Shown here: positions 1 to 6,909 of the stretch, piece after piece
How the letters are laid out: every line of letters starts with the position of its first letter
Position numbering within the stretch: position 1 is the stretch's first letter
From: Streptomyces sp. NBC_00193
Lineage (GTDB): Bacteria; Actinomycetota; Actinomycetes; Streptomycetales; Streptomycetaceae
Direction: 5' to 3'
NCBI RefSeq assembly: GCF_026342735.1
Contig: NZ_JAPEMM010000001.1
Coordinates: 5,890,001-5,954,000, forward strand
Length of the DNA stretch: 64,000 nt
Position numbers and translations under genes: made by a program
The notes under the pieces: generated by a model
Told to the model about the DNA's origin: nothing
What the model saw: the letters and a program-made list of their open reading frames with translations, nothing else
The model's database searches: none

Positions 1-155
1 TTGACCTCCTCGGGCGTGCTCCCGCTCGCCTCCGGGTCGGGGAAGTACGTGTCGATCGCGGCCTGCGCCCGTGCGAGGGCCTCGCCCGTCACGAAGCCGG
101 GTACCAGGGCGTATCCCCGGCCGGCCAGCTGTTCCACTATGTGCTTGGTGTCCAT
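1..155 (-). CDS. Phytanoyl-CoA dioxygenase-like enzyme, N-terminal part (runs off the left edge)
   Basis: An open frame starts at the ATG at 155-153 and stays open to base 1, giving 51 codons. It begins MDTKHIVEQLAGRGYALVPG and continues with FVTGEALARAQAAIDTYFPD. An opening of the type 'GYALVPGFV...ARAQAAID' is typical of the PhyH family of Fe(II)/2-oxoglutarate oxygenases. The iron-binding HxD...H residues would lie beyond the window and cannot be checked. The start overlaps the end of the B2 gene by 19 bases, so the two are probably co-translated and this is the last visible gene of the lasso operon. By inference it hydroxylates the lasso precursor or product; 2OG-dependent hydroxylases are known in a few lasso clusters. 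Family call is moderate, presence of the gene is strong. Confidence 0.6.
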   Translation of the reverse strand, partial: MDTKHIVEQLAGRGYALVPGFVTGEALARAQAAIDTYFPDPEASGSTPEEV

Positions 156-631
156 GGTGTCCGTCCGTCTCGGCTCTCGGAGAGGTGCTCGTGCGGTCCG
201 TCGCTCCGCTCCGGGCGCGGGGCGCGGGACACGACGATGTTCTTGTGGAAGGCGTCCAGCCGCAGGGACTCGCCGACCGCCCGGCCCCCGACCTCGATCC
301 AGGCGTGCGCGGCGAACGGCATCAGGCTGACGCCGGAGATCCAGTCGGGCCAGCTGCCGCGCAGGCGGGCCAGCAGGGCCGCCGCGATCGAGCGCTCCAG
401 GCAGTACGGCCCGGCGGCGCGGCGGCTCACGGAGACGACGTCGCTGCGCGCGGCCAGCGCCTCGGCGTGGGTGGCGGGGCGGGCGCCGCCGCTGACCAGG
501 CGCAGTGCCCGCTCCAGCGCGTGCGGGCTCAGCCGGGTCAGGAGGCGGCTCGCCGTGACGGCCAGCACCGGCAGGGGCCGGCGGCGCAGCGGCAACCGGG
601 CGCGGGGCTCCAGGGTCATGGGCAGCGTCAC
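137..631 (-). CDS. Lasso peptide leader peptidase (B2 protein, transglutaminase-like)
   Basis: 164 aa. B2 proteins are cysteine proteases that remove the leader so the free core N-terminus can be cyclised. The C-terminal half shows the expected catalytic signature: Cys77 in PYCLERSIAAALLARLRG, and His109 in FAAHAWIEVGG. The N-terminal 60 residues are Arg-rich and poorly conserved, as is usual. The GTG start at 631-629 is one base after the B1 stop codon (TGA, 635-633), fitting tight translational coupling; an internal ATG at 619 is an alternative. Length matches stand-alone actinobacterial B2 proteins, which lack the B1 domain that is fused in proteobacterial McjB. Confidence 0.9.
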   Translation of the reverse strand: MTLPMTLEPRARLPLRRRPLPVLAVTASRLLTRLSPHALERALRLVSGGARPATHAEALAARSDVVSVSRRAAGPYCLERSIAAALLARLRGSWPDWISGVSLMPFAAHAWIEVGGRAVGESLRLDAFHKNIVVSRAPRPERSDGPHEHLSESRDGRTPWTPST

Positions 632-632
632 G

Positions 633-884
633 TCAGACCAGCACCTTCGCGCGTCGCATGGTGTCGATCAGCTTCGCGATGTCGCCGGGGATCCGGTCGG
701 CCGCCTCCGGGTGGCGTGCGCACAGCTCGTCCACGACCTCGTCCGGGGTGCGTCCCGCGGCGAGCATCTCGAACACGGACGTCCCCATCGGGTTGATGCG
801 GAAGTACGTGCCGGACTTCTTGTCCAGGAGGACGGCGGCGTCCTCGGTCTTGGTGAGTACGACATGAGGGGAGATCTTCAGCAT
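633..884 (-). CDS. Lasso peptide leader-binding protein (B1, PqqD-like)
   Basis: 83 aa, beginning MLKISPHVVLTKTEDAAVLL. This is the small PqqD-fold RiPP recognition element that binds the YxxPxLxxxGxF leader motif and presents the precursor to the B2 protease and the C cyclase. The pattern of an early beta-strand run, a 'DKKSGTYFRINPMGTSVFEM' segment, a 'TPDEVVDEL' helix and a C-terminal helix is classic for PqqD/B1. The ATG at 884-882 overlaps the TGA of the cyclase gene (880-878), and the stop sits one base before the B2 start. The frame is open far upstream inside the cyclase gene, but only this start gives a PqqD-sized protein. Confidence 0.9.
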   Translation of the reverse strand: MLKISPHVVLTKTEDAAVLLDKKSGTYFRINPMGTSVFEMLAAGRTPDEVVDELCARHPEAADRIPGDIAKLIDTMRRAKVLV

Positions 885-2764
885 GGTGAGGCCAGTCGTC
901 GGTTCGTGAGGGGGCGTTCGGGCGCCGCCGGTGCCGGGTTCCCCGCGACGGCCTGCATCCAGGCCTCCGCGGCGACGGTCAGCTCCAGCGCGTTGGTCTC
1001 GTACTCGGGGCGCATCGTGTCCCGCAGGGCGGCGCGCAGCCGGTCGATGTCCACCAGGCCGTGCTCCGCGAGCAGCGAGTCCTCGAACAGGCCGAGGAGC
1101 GAGCGGCGGTTGCGGGCCAGTCCGCGGTGCACCGACATGCTGAACTCGCCCTTGGTGGAGCGGGAGAGCGCGCCCGCCCGGGAACCGGGCGCGCCGTCCA
1201 CCCGCATGGCGGCCTTCAGGACCGGCTTGAATCCCGTGCCCGGCAGGGCCTCGCCGCGCGACACCGACAGGGCGGCCTCCAGTACCGCGTCGTCCATGTA
1301 CGGCAGCGACAGGGTGATTCCCTGATGCTCCATCAGGGCGCGCAGCGGGCCGAGCCGTTGGCCGCCGATGCGGTGTCCCGCGATGCTGGTGTGCACGGAG
1401 CGGGTGCCGGCCTGCGGGGTCCGGCGGGCATCGCCGGCGGCGGCGACCGCGCGCACGGCCTCGACGTTGGCGGGTGTCGCCCACGGGGTCACGCGGACCT
1501 GCGGTCCCCAGCTCAGGCCGGGGCCGAGGACGTCCGGCCGGGGCAGGTGCAGACTGCTCAACTGCTCCTCGAGCCAGCCCTGGTACGTCTGCTGCCGGGC
1601 CAGCCCGCGCAGGACGGAGGGCATGCTCCAGCGCCGCAGCCGGGCGAGATCGCGGATGCCGCGCACCGCGCGCAGGGGTGCACGGGCGTAGAGGTCGGCG
1701 AAGTGGGACGGTGCGATGGTGAACAGCTCGTCCCCGCCGAACCCGCCGATGTGGACGTCGGATCCGGTGGCGGCGAAGATCCTGGACATCGCGGTCTTCC
1801 GCGCCCGGTTCCGGATGAGGGTGTACGGCTCGCCCAGCCCGTACGGAACGTCCTGGACGAGCCCGCGGCCGGATTCCCAGATCCCGTCGTACGGGCCCGG
1901 GACGTCCTCGGGGCCGAGGACCGTCAGGTCCCGGTCGATCTCCCGGGCGGCGATCGCGGCCCAGTGGGCGTCGTCGTGGTTGGGGTCGACGGTCTGCTCG
2001 ACGAACGACCGGAACTGCGCGCCCTGGCCCGCCAGGAGGAAGCAGAGGGAGGTCGAGTCCATGCCTCCCGACAGGTCCGCGGAGAGGCCGCCGGCCGTGG
2101 CGATCCGGACGGCCACCGCCTCCTCCAGCGCGGCCCGCACCCTCGCGGCGCCGTCGGCGAGCGACAGCGTCGGCTCCGGGGGAGTCCACCAGGTGGTGGA
2201 CTCGACCCGGTCGGCGGTCATGCGCAGCCGCTGGTCGGCGGGGAGCCGGCGGACCCCGTGCCAGTAGGTGCCGTGGGTCAGCCCGTAGTCGAATCCGGGG
2301 TGCAGCATCCCCCAGGCGACCATCTCGATGCGCGGGGTGGCGCCGCTGAGCCGGGCCAGCGGTTCGACGGAGTCGGACGCGGCGTACGAGCCGTCCGGGC
2401 GCCGGGCGTAGAACACCTGGCGCACGCCGGAGGCGGTTCCCTGGACGTAGGTGGAGCGGCCGTCGGTGTAGAGGACGTGGAAGCTGCCGGCCGTCCCGTG
2501 CGCGGCGGCCATCAGGGCGGCGGCTTCGTCGTGCCGTGCCAGCAGGCGGGCCAGACGCCCCGCGTCGATGCTCGTCTCGCCGAACAGCGCGAGGCGTCTG
2601 GCGCCGGCTTCCGCTGCGATCAGGCGGGCGTGTGAGCGGTCTGCGACCACCCATGGCCGGCCCGAGGCGTACGTCAGCACTTCGGTGTTCTCGGTCGGCC
2701 CGGCGGAGACCGGAAATGCGTCATCGGCGTTCTCCGGTAAAGCGATGAACCATGACGCACTCAA
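878..2764 (-). CDS. Lasso peptide macrolactam synthetase (C protein, asparagine-synthetase-like)
   Basis: 628 aa. It adenylates the ring acceptor side chain (here predicted Asp8 of the core) and joins it to the core alpha-amine. The ATP-pyrophosphatase signature SGGMDST lies at residues 232-238. The N-terminal ~200 residues form the degenerate glutaminase-like domain; no catalytic Cys2 is present (sequence starts M-S-A-S), as expected for lasso cyclases that do not use glutamine. The TTG at 2764-2762 is chosen because AGGGGGA lies about five bases upstream. The gene is 36 bases downstream of the precursor stop and overlaps B1 at its end, so A-C-B1-B2 reads as one minus-strand operon. Confidence 0.93.
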   Translation of the reverse strand: MSASWFIALPENADDAFPVSAGPTENTEVLTYASGRPWVVADRSHARLIAAEAGARRLALFGETSIDAGRLARLLARHDEAAALMAAAHGTAGSFHVLYTDGRSTYVQGTASGVRQVFYARRPDGSYAASDSVEPLARLSGATPRIEMVAWGMLHPGFDYGLTHGTYWHGVRRLPADQRLRMTADRVESTTWWTPPEPTLSLADGAARVRAALEEAVAVRIATAGGLSADLSGGMDSTSLCFLLAGQGAQFRSFVEQTVDPNHDDAHWAAIAAREIDRDLTVLGPEDVPGPYDGIWESGRGLVQDVPYGLGEPYTLIRNRARKTAMSRIFAATGSDVHIGGFGGDELFTIAPSHFADLYARAPLRAVRGIRDLARLRRWSMPSVLRGLARQQTYQGWLEEQLSSLHLPRPDVLGPGLSWGPQVRVTPWATPANVEAVRAVAAAGDARRTPQAGTRSVHTSIAGHRIGGQRLGPLRALMEHQGITLSLPYMDDAVLEAALSVSRGEALPGTGFKPVLKAAMRVDGAPGSRAGALSRSTKGEFSMSVHRGLARNRRSLLGLFEDSLLAEHGLVDIDRLRAALRDTMRPEYETNALELTVAAEAWMQAVAGNPAPAAPERPLTNRRLASPC

Positions 2765-2800
2765 GGAATCCCCCTAGCCAACCGAATTCGTGCACGGCGA

Positions 2801-2923
2801 TTAGATGATCGCGGTGCCCTCACCGTCGTTGCTGGCCCAGCCGTACCACATCGTGAGCTCGGAGAACTCGCCGATGGGCAGCATTTCGGGTGCCTCGTAT
2901 TCGACAACCTCGTGGTCGTTCAT
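2801..2923 (-). CDS. Lasso peptide precursor (A), predicted core WYGWASNDGEGTAII
   Basis: A 40-aa ORF that short-ORF filters would drop. ATG at 2923-2921 is preceded by GGAAGGGGG about nine bases upstream; stop TAA at 2803-2801. The leader contains the B1 recognition pattern YxxPxLxxxGxF: Tyr9, Pro12, Leu15, Gly18 and Phe20. Thr24 is the penultimate leader residue that lasso maturases require, which places cleavage after Met25. The 15-residue core WYGWASNDGEGTAII has no N-terminal Cys and no Cys pair, so class II. Asp8 is the only acid at positions 7-9 and gives an 8-residue Trp1-Asp8 ring; Glu10 would make an atypically large ring. Steric plugs must be among Ile14/Ile15, as the rest of the tail is small. 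The xxGxAxND ring resembles, from memory, citrulassins (LLGLAGND). Mature product and bioactivity are not known from sequence. Confidence 0.92.
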   Translation of the reverse strand: MNDHEVVEYEAPEMLPIGEFSELTMWYGWASNDGEGTAII

Positions 2924-3100
2924 TTGTGTCACCCCCTTCCGTTCGATTGATCAACAACCTAACAAGCGGGGGTGGGGATTTGCGAGACGGTACTTTCGAT
3001 ACATTCGCCCGTGATGGCCGAAAGCCACGGCCCGGGCGAAAGGGAATCCTCAATTCCGATTGTTGAAGGTGCGTGTCATATGCACTGGTCTCCCGGCGGG
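2924..3100 (-). promoter_or_regulatory. Upstream region of the lasso operon
   Basis: These 177 bases separate the ctaA stop from the precursor start. They are noticeably less GC-rich than the coding DNA around them and include the strong Shine-Dalgarno GGAAGGGGG. A TAGGTT hexamer about 40 bases upstream of the ATG could be a -10 box, but I see no convincing -35 at the right distance. A dedicated lasso promoter is therefore an inference from spacing and base composition, and read-through from ctaA cannot be excluded. Confidence 0.35.
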
Positions 3101-4129
3101 TCAGGCGTGCGTCGCGGCACCCCGGGCGCGCGGCAGCGGTGCACCGCTGAGCGGACTCGAATGGCCGGAACAGGCCCTCTTGACCGTGAAGTGCACCTGG
3201 AGTACTCCGGTCCACACGAGCGCCGAACCCAGCAGGTGGAGCATCACCAGGAGCGAGGGCAGGGCCGTCACCGACTGCACCAGCCCCACGAGGCCCTGGC
3301 CCAGCAGCACGGCCAGGAAGGCGACCGCCTTGCGGCGCGCGGCGCCGAACCCGTCCTTGGGCAGGGCGGAGAGCAGGACTCCGGCCAGCACCAGGACCGT
3401 CCCGGCCAGCAGGCCGTGCACGACCGTCACGGCCGTCCAGTTGAAGGGCATCCGCGCCACGTCCGAGGAGTCGCCCGCGTGCGGACCCGAACCGGTGGCG
3501 AGCGTGCCCACGAAGACCAGCAGGGCCGTCACCGCGACCAGGGCCACCGACAGCGACCGCACCCGCGCGACGGGCACGGCGCCGGCGCCGCTGTCGGCGT
3601 CCACATCAGGGTCGGCGCCGGAGCCGGCACCGGTGTCGACACCTGCATCGGCATCGGCGTACGCCGCGTGCCAGGTGTACACCGCGGCGGTGAGCAGCAG
3701 CGTGGCGGCGAGGAAGTGCGCGGCGACGATGTACGGGCTCAGCCGCATCCAGACGGTCACTCCGCCGACGACCGCGTTGAGCACGACGATCCAGAACTGT
3801 GCCCAGCCTCCGCGCAGCACCGCGGGCACGGGCTTTTCCTGGAGGCGTGCGGTAATGATGACCCAGCCCACCACGGCGCACAGCGCCCCGGTCAGGAGTC
3901 GGTTTCCGAATTCGATGGCGCCGTGCACCCCCATTTCCGCGGTGGGGGCCAGCGTTTCTCCCGTGCACATGGGCCAATCGGTACAGCCGAGACCGGATCC
4001 GGTGACGCGGACGATTCCGCCGGTCACGATGATCGCAATACTTGCCACGACCGAACCCAGTGCGGCCACTCTGACGCTTCTCGCTCCGAGTGAGTACCTG
4101 TCGGCAAGCCATGAGAGGGGAGTGCGCAC
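3101..4129 (-). CDS. ctaA: Heme A synthase (CtaA/COX15 family)
   Basis: 342 aa membrane protein that oxidises heme O to heme A for aa3-type cytochrome oxidase. Signatures: VTGGIVRVTGSGLGC near residues 35-49, the CxxxxxC pair Cys49/Cys55 (GCTDWPMC), and HGAIEFGNRL with His69 and Glu73; His138 and His239 are further candidate heme ligands in the other helices. About eight hydrophobic segments are visible. A ~30-residue Asp/Ala/Gly-rich insert (about residues 158-188) sits between the two four-helix halves and is encoded by low-complexity DNA. It is transcribed toward the lasso operon, 177 bases away. Whether this is the only heme A synthase gene in the genome cannot be told; streptomycete ctaA usually sits near other heme/cytochrome genes, which are absent here. 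Confidence 0.88.
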   Translation of the reverse strand: MRTPLSWLADRYSLGARSVRVAALGSVVASIAIIVTGGIVRVTGSGLGCTDWPMCTGETLAPTAEMGVHGAIEFGNRLLTGALCAVVGWVIITARLQEKPVPAVLRGGWAQFWIVVLNAVVGGVTVWMRLSPYIVAAHFLAATLLLTAAVYTWHAAYADADAGVDTGAGSGADPDVDADSGAGAVPVARVRSLSVALVAVTALLVFVGTLATGSGPHAGDSSDVARMPFNWTAVTVVHGLLAGTVLVLAGVLLSALPKDGFGAARRKAVAFLAVLLGQGLVGLVQSVTALPSLLVMLHLLGSALVWTGVLQVHFTVKRACSGHSSPLSGAPLPRARGAATHA

Positions 4130-4239
4130 GATCAGCCTTTCCTTAAGTCGCTTTTACGCGCCATGGGGCGGGACCTCAGCGTACGCCGCGCATTTGCCCC
4201 GGCCTGACGGGGCGTCGCAAACTCAAGGGGGGTGACGGA

Positions 4240-4254
4240 CCCGCGTGCCGCGGG
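4240..4254 (-). terminator. Possible small hairpin terminator after the FKBP gene
   Basis: cccgcg-tgc-cgcggg forms a 6-bp GC stem with a 3-base loop starting a few bases past the FKBP stop codon at 4261. No T-run follows, as is common in high-GC actinomycetes. Function is inferred from position only. Confidence 0.35.
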
Positions 4255-4260
4255 CCTTCC

Positions 4261-4638
4261 TCAGACCACGGAGAGCAGGTCCACGACGAAGACGAGCGTG
4301 GAGCCCGCCGGGATCAACGGCGAGGGCGACTGCTTCCCGTAGCCGAGGCGCGGGGGGACGATGATCTCGCGCCGACCGCCGACCTTCATCCCCCGGATTC
4401 CCCGGTCCCAGCCCTTGATGACCCTGCCGCCGCCCACGGCGAACTTGAACGGTTCGCCCCGGTCCCAGGAGGCGTCGAACTCCCTCCCGGACGCGAAGGT
4501 GACCCCGACGTAGTGAACCCGGACGACCCGGCCCGGCTTCGCTTCGGCCCCGTCGCCGACGACGAGGTCCCGGACGGTCAGCTCCTCGGGAGCCTCACCC
4601 GCCGGAAGCTCGATCTCGGGCTTCGTCGGTTCACTCAT
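4261..4638 (-). CDS. FKBP-type peptidyl-prolyl cis-trans isomerase
   Basis: 125 aa, cytoplasmic single-domain FKBP. It starts MSEPTKPEIELPAGEAPEEL at the ATG 4638-4636, with GAGG five bases upstream. The FKBP core is complete: VHYVGVTFASGREFDASWDR, then FKFAVGGGRVIKGWDRGIRG (the VIxGWD element of the binding pocket), the GGRREIIVPPRLGYG strand/loop and IPAGSTLVFVVDLL at the end. Length matches the usual streptomycete small FKBP. A longer in-frame extension upstream to 5154 lacks any domain and overlaps the divergent kinase gene, so it was not used. Confidence 0.92.
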   Translation of the reverse strand: MSEPTKPEIELPAGEAPEELTVRDLVVGDGAEAKPGRVVRVHYVGVTFASGREFDASWDRGEPFKFAVGGGRVIKGWDRGIRGMKVGGRREIIVPPRLGYGKQSPSPLIPAGSTLVFVVDLLSVV

Positions 4639-4786
4639 CGCAGCCTCATCACTCTGGTCGCTCCACGCAGCAGACGATCGCGCCACCGGGGACGCTGATC
4701 GACTGAAGTACATCAAACCCCACGGACCACGGCACGCCACCACCGCGCAGGAGCGATGATCTCCACGAGGGAACGGCGAGAGGCGG

Positions 4787-5266
4787 ATGACCATGGGTGA
4801 CCGGCGACCGAGAATGGTGCTCCTGTGCGGTCTCCCCGGTGCCGGGAAGACCACGGTGGCCAAGCGGTTGGAGCGGGAGCTGTCCGCCGTGCGGCTCTGC
4901 CCGGACGAGTGGCTCGCGGAGCTGGGCTTCGACCTCTTCGACGGCGAGGCCCGGGACCGCATCGAACGCCGCCTGTGGCGGCACGCCCAGGACCTGGCGC
5001 TCACCGGAGCTGTGGTGATCTTGGAGAACGGGTTCTGGCAGCGTTCGGAACGGGACGAGGTGCGGCTCCGCGCTCGCGCGCTCGGGGTCGAGGTCGAACT
5101 GCGCTTCCTCGACGTGCCGATGGCGGAACTGGAGCGGCGCATCGGTCTGCGCAACCGGGAGCCCGGCTCGGTCGTGGTGACGGGCGAGCTGCTCAGGGAG
5201 TGCCGGAGCCGGTTCGAGGCCCCGACTCCGGCCGAGCTGGACCTGTTCGATCCGCCCCTGTCCTAG
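4787..5266 (+). CDS. P-loop AAA-type ATPase/kinase (small-molecule phosphotransferase-like)
   Basis: 159 aa. Walker A GLPGAGKT at residues 15-22 right after the first beta strand, then CPDEWLAELGFDLFD (DExW-type motif of zeta-toxin/CPT-like kinases), and an Arg-rich lid region with GLRNREPGS near residues 122-130. Such proteins phosphorylate small molecules or nucleotides; the substrate cannot be named. A second ATG at 4793 is also possible. The stop codon overlaps that of the convergent NmrA gene through a shared CTAG (5263-5266). Confidence 0.8.
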   Translation: MTMGDRRPRMVLLCGLPGAGKTTVAKRLERELSAVRLCPDEWLAELGFDLFDGEARDRIERRLWRHAQDLALTGAVVILENGFWQRSERDEVRLRARALGVEVELRFLDVPMAELERRIGLRNREPGSVVVTGELLRECRSRFEAPTPAELDLFDPPLS

Positions 5267-6177
5267 ACGCGGTGCGCGGAGTCCAGGAACGCGGAGATCA
5301 GGGACGCTCCGGTGCGCTCCAGCCAGGTGTCGAGATCCATCGTGCCCGGGTGGATCCGGCGGGTGGCGGGGATGTCCGCGCGGTAGCCGAGGGTGTTGAG
5401 CCACTCGTTGGCGTAGGCGAAGTCCTCGCTCAGGGACCGGATCGCCTCGATCGGGACCTGAACGTAGGGCAGCGGTATGCCGAGCGCCTTCTCGATGGCC
5501 TCGGCGATCCGAACCGGCGTGAGTTCGTCCCCCGCCAGGGAGACCTCCCGGCCGATCCACTCCTCCGGGCGGGAGAACGCCAGCGCGGCGACGGCCCCCA
5601 CATCGTCCACGGCCATGATCTGCTGCGGGACCTCCGGCGCGAGCCCCGTGGACAGGCTCCCGTTCCGCAGCGCGTATCCGCCGGTGAAGTTCTCCATGAA
5701 GGACACCGGCCTCAGGATCGTCGCGGGCAATCCGAGCGCGGCGATGTGCCGCTCGATCCGCCACTTGCTGACCAGGTTCACCGGAAGCTTCTCCTCCAGG
5801 TGCCGGTCCGCTTCGGCGACCGAGGTGAAGACGAAGTGTCCGATGCCGACGGTGTGTGCGGCCTCGGCGACGTTCACGCCCCAGCGCACCTCGTCCTCGG
5901 CCGTGAACTCCGGTGCGGTGCCGGGCGATCCGATGGTGGGCTGGACGCTGAACAGGCCCCAGGCGCCCTCGGCCGCGGCGGCCAGGGAGTCGACGTCCTC
6001 CATCTGCGCCCGTACGACCCGTGCGCCGGCCTGCGCCAGCGCCGTGGCCCGGGCCCCGTTCGGGTCGCGCGTCACTGCGCGCACCTCCCAGCCGTCGCGG
6101 AGCAGGTGACGGGTCACGGCCCTGCCCTGCAGGCCGGTGGCCCCCACCACCACGACGGTCTTCTGCGTCGGCTTCAT
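5263..6177 (-). CDS. NmrA-family NAD(P)-binding oxidoreductase-like protein
   Basis: 304 aa. The Rossmann glycine motif GATGLQG is at residues 12-18, followed by VRAVTRDPNGARATAL, typical of NmrA-like atypical short-chain dehydrogenases that sense or use NAD(P). SKWRIERHIAALGLPATILRPVSFMENF is the conserved NmrA central stretch. The active-site Tyr-Lys pair of true SDRs is not evident. The ATG at 6177 has GGAGGAGAAC directly upstream and is preferred over longer in-frame starts. It is divergent from a TetR gene, which probably represses it through the inverted repeat at 6219-6275. Confidence 0.88.
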   Translation of the reverse strand: MKPTQKTVVVVGATGLQGRAVTRHLLRDGWEVRAVTRDPNGARATALAQAGARVVRAQMEDVDSLAAAAEGAWGLFSVQPTIGSPGTAPEFTAEDEVRWGVNVAEAAHTVGIGHFVFTSVAEADRHLEEKLPVNLVSKWRIERHIAALGLPATILRPVSFMENFTGGYALRNGSLSTGLAPEVPQQIMAVDDVGAVAALAFSRPEEWIGREVSLAGDELTPVRIAEAIEKALGIPLPYVQVPIEAIRSLSEDFAYANEWLNTLGYRADIPATRRIHPGTMDLDTWLERTGASLISAFLDSAHRV

Positions 6178-6218
6178 GTTCTCCTCCACCGTGTCCATGC
6201 GGAAGGGGAGCCGTCCCG

Positions 6219-6275
6219 TAAGTGGGGTGGCCCTCCGTTTCTCGTTCGCTACGATATGGAGGGCCACCCCACTTA
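6219..6275. promoter_or_regulatory. Perfect 18-bp inverted repeat in the NmrA/TetR divergent promoter
   Basis: Left arm taagtggggtggccctcc (6219-6236) and right arm (6258-6275) are exact reverse complements with a 21-base spacer (6237-6257). The spacer carries a TACGAT hexamer that could be a -10 box for the TetR gene. Position between divergently transcribed regulator and target genes makes a TetR operator pair the simplest reading. As RNA the arms could also pair into an 18-bp stem. Confidence 0.7.
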
Positions 6276-6301
6276 GCAAGCCTTCACTTCAGGAGCCCCC
6301 C

Positions 6302-6880
6302 GTGCCGAAGGACGCCGCCACCCCGCCCCGCCGGCCGCTGCGGGCCGACGCCCGCCGCAACGCCGACAAGATCCTGGCCGCCGCCGGGGCGCTGATCGCC
6401 GAGCACGGCGCCGACGCCTCCCTGGAGGAGGTCGCCCGCCGCGCCGGAGTCGGCTCGGCCACCCTGCACCGGCACTTCCCGTCCCGGCAGGCGCTCCTGG
6501 AGGCGGTCTTCAAGGGCCGGGTGGAGGCCCTGTGTGCGAGGGCGGACGAGCTGCTCGCCGAACCGGACCCGGGTCAGGCCCTGTCCACCTGGCTGCGCTC
6601 CGTCGGTGCACATGCCGTGACCAACCGGGGGCTGGGGGCGTCGCTGATGCGCGACGCGGCCCCAGCGCCGGGTGAGACCTGCCACGACATGATCACCCGT
6701 GCCGGAGACGCCCTCCTTGCACGCGCCCGGGAGGCGAACGCCGTACGCCCCGAGATCACGACCGGCCGGCTGCTGAAACTCGTCGGCGCCATCGCGCTGG
6801 CCACCGAGCAGGACACCGACGGCCCGGCCGAGGCCGACCTCCTGCTGGAGATCGCCATCGACGGCGTACGCGCACGCTGA
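6302..6880 (+). CDS. TetR-family transcriptional regulator
   Basis: 192 aa, GTG start at 6302 with AGGAG upstream. N-terminal DNA-binding domain: RNADKILAAAGALIAEHG, then SLEEVARRAGVGSATLHRHF (classical TetR helix-turn-helix with the ending YxHF-type recognition helix). The C-terminal ligand domain is all-helical (about residues 80-190). Divergent from the NmrA gene, with a perfect inverted repeat between them; likely a local repressor of that gene and of itself. Confidence 0.9.
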   Translation: MPKDAATPPRRPLRADARRNADKILAAAGALIAEHGADASLEEVARRAGVGSATLHRHFPSRQALLEAVFKGRVEALCARADELLAEPDPGQALSTWLRSVGAHAVTNRGLGASLMRDAAPAPGETCHDMITRAGDALLARAREANAVRPEITTGRLLKLVGAIALATEQDTDGPAEADLLLEIAIDGVRAR

Positions 6881-6909
6881 CCCCGGCTCCACCGCGCCGC
6901 CAGGGGCCG

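Noticed and set aside
1..330. Plus-strand ORF at the left edge
   Set aside because: Opposite the PhyH-like and B2 genes, Arg/Ser/Gly-rich, no domain.
2801..2923. Alternative core starting at Tyr27 with a ring to Glu35 (position 9)
   Set aside because: It would move the required penultimate Thr from -2 to -3; the Trp1-Asp8 reading satisfies both the Thr rule and the usual ring size.
2820..3215. Minus-strand 131-codon frame overlapping the lasso precursor
   Set aside because: Out of frame with the precursor, overlaps the ctaA end, and contains no leader motif or domain; the 40-codon frame has the Shine-Dalgarno and the YxxPxLxxxGxF motif.
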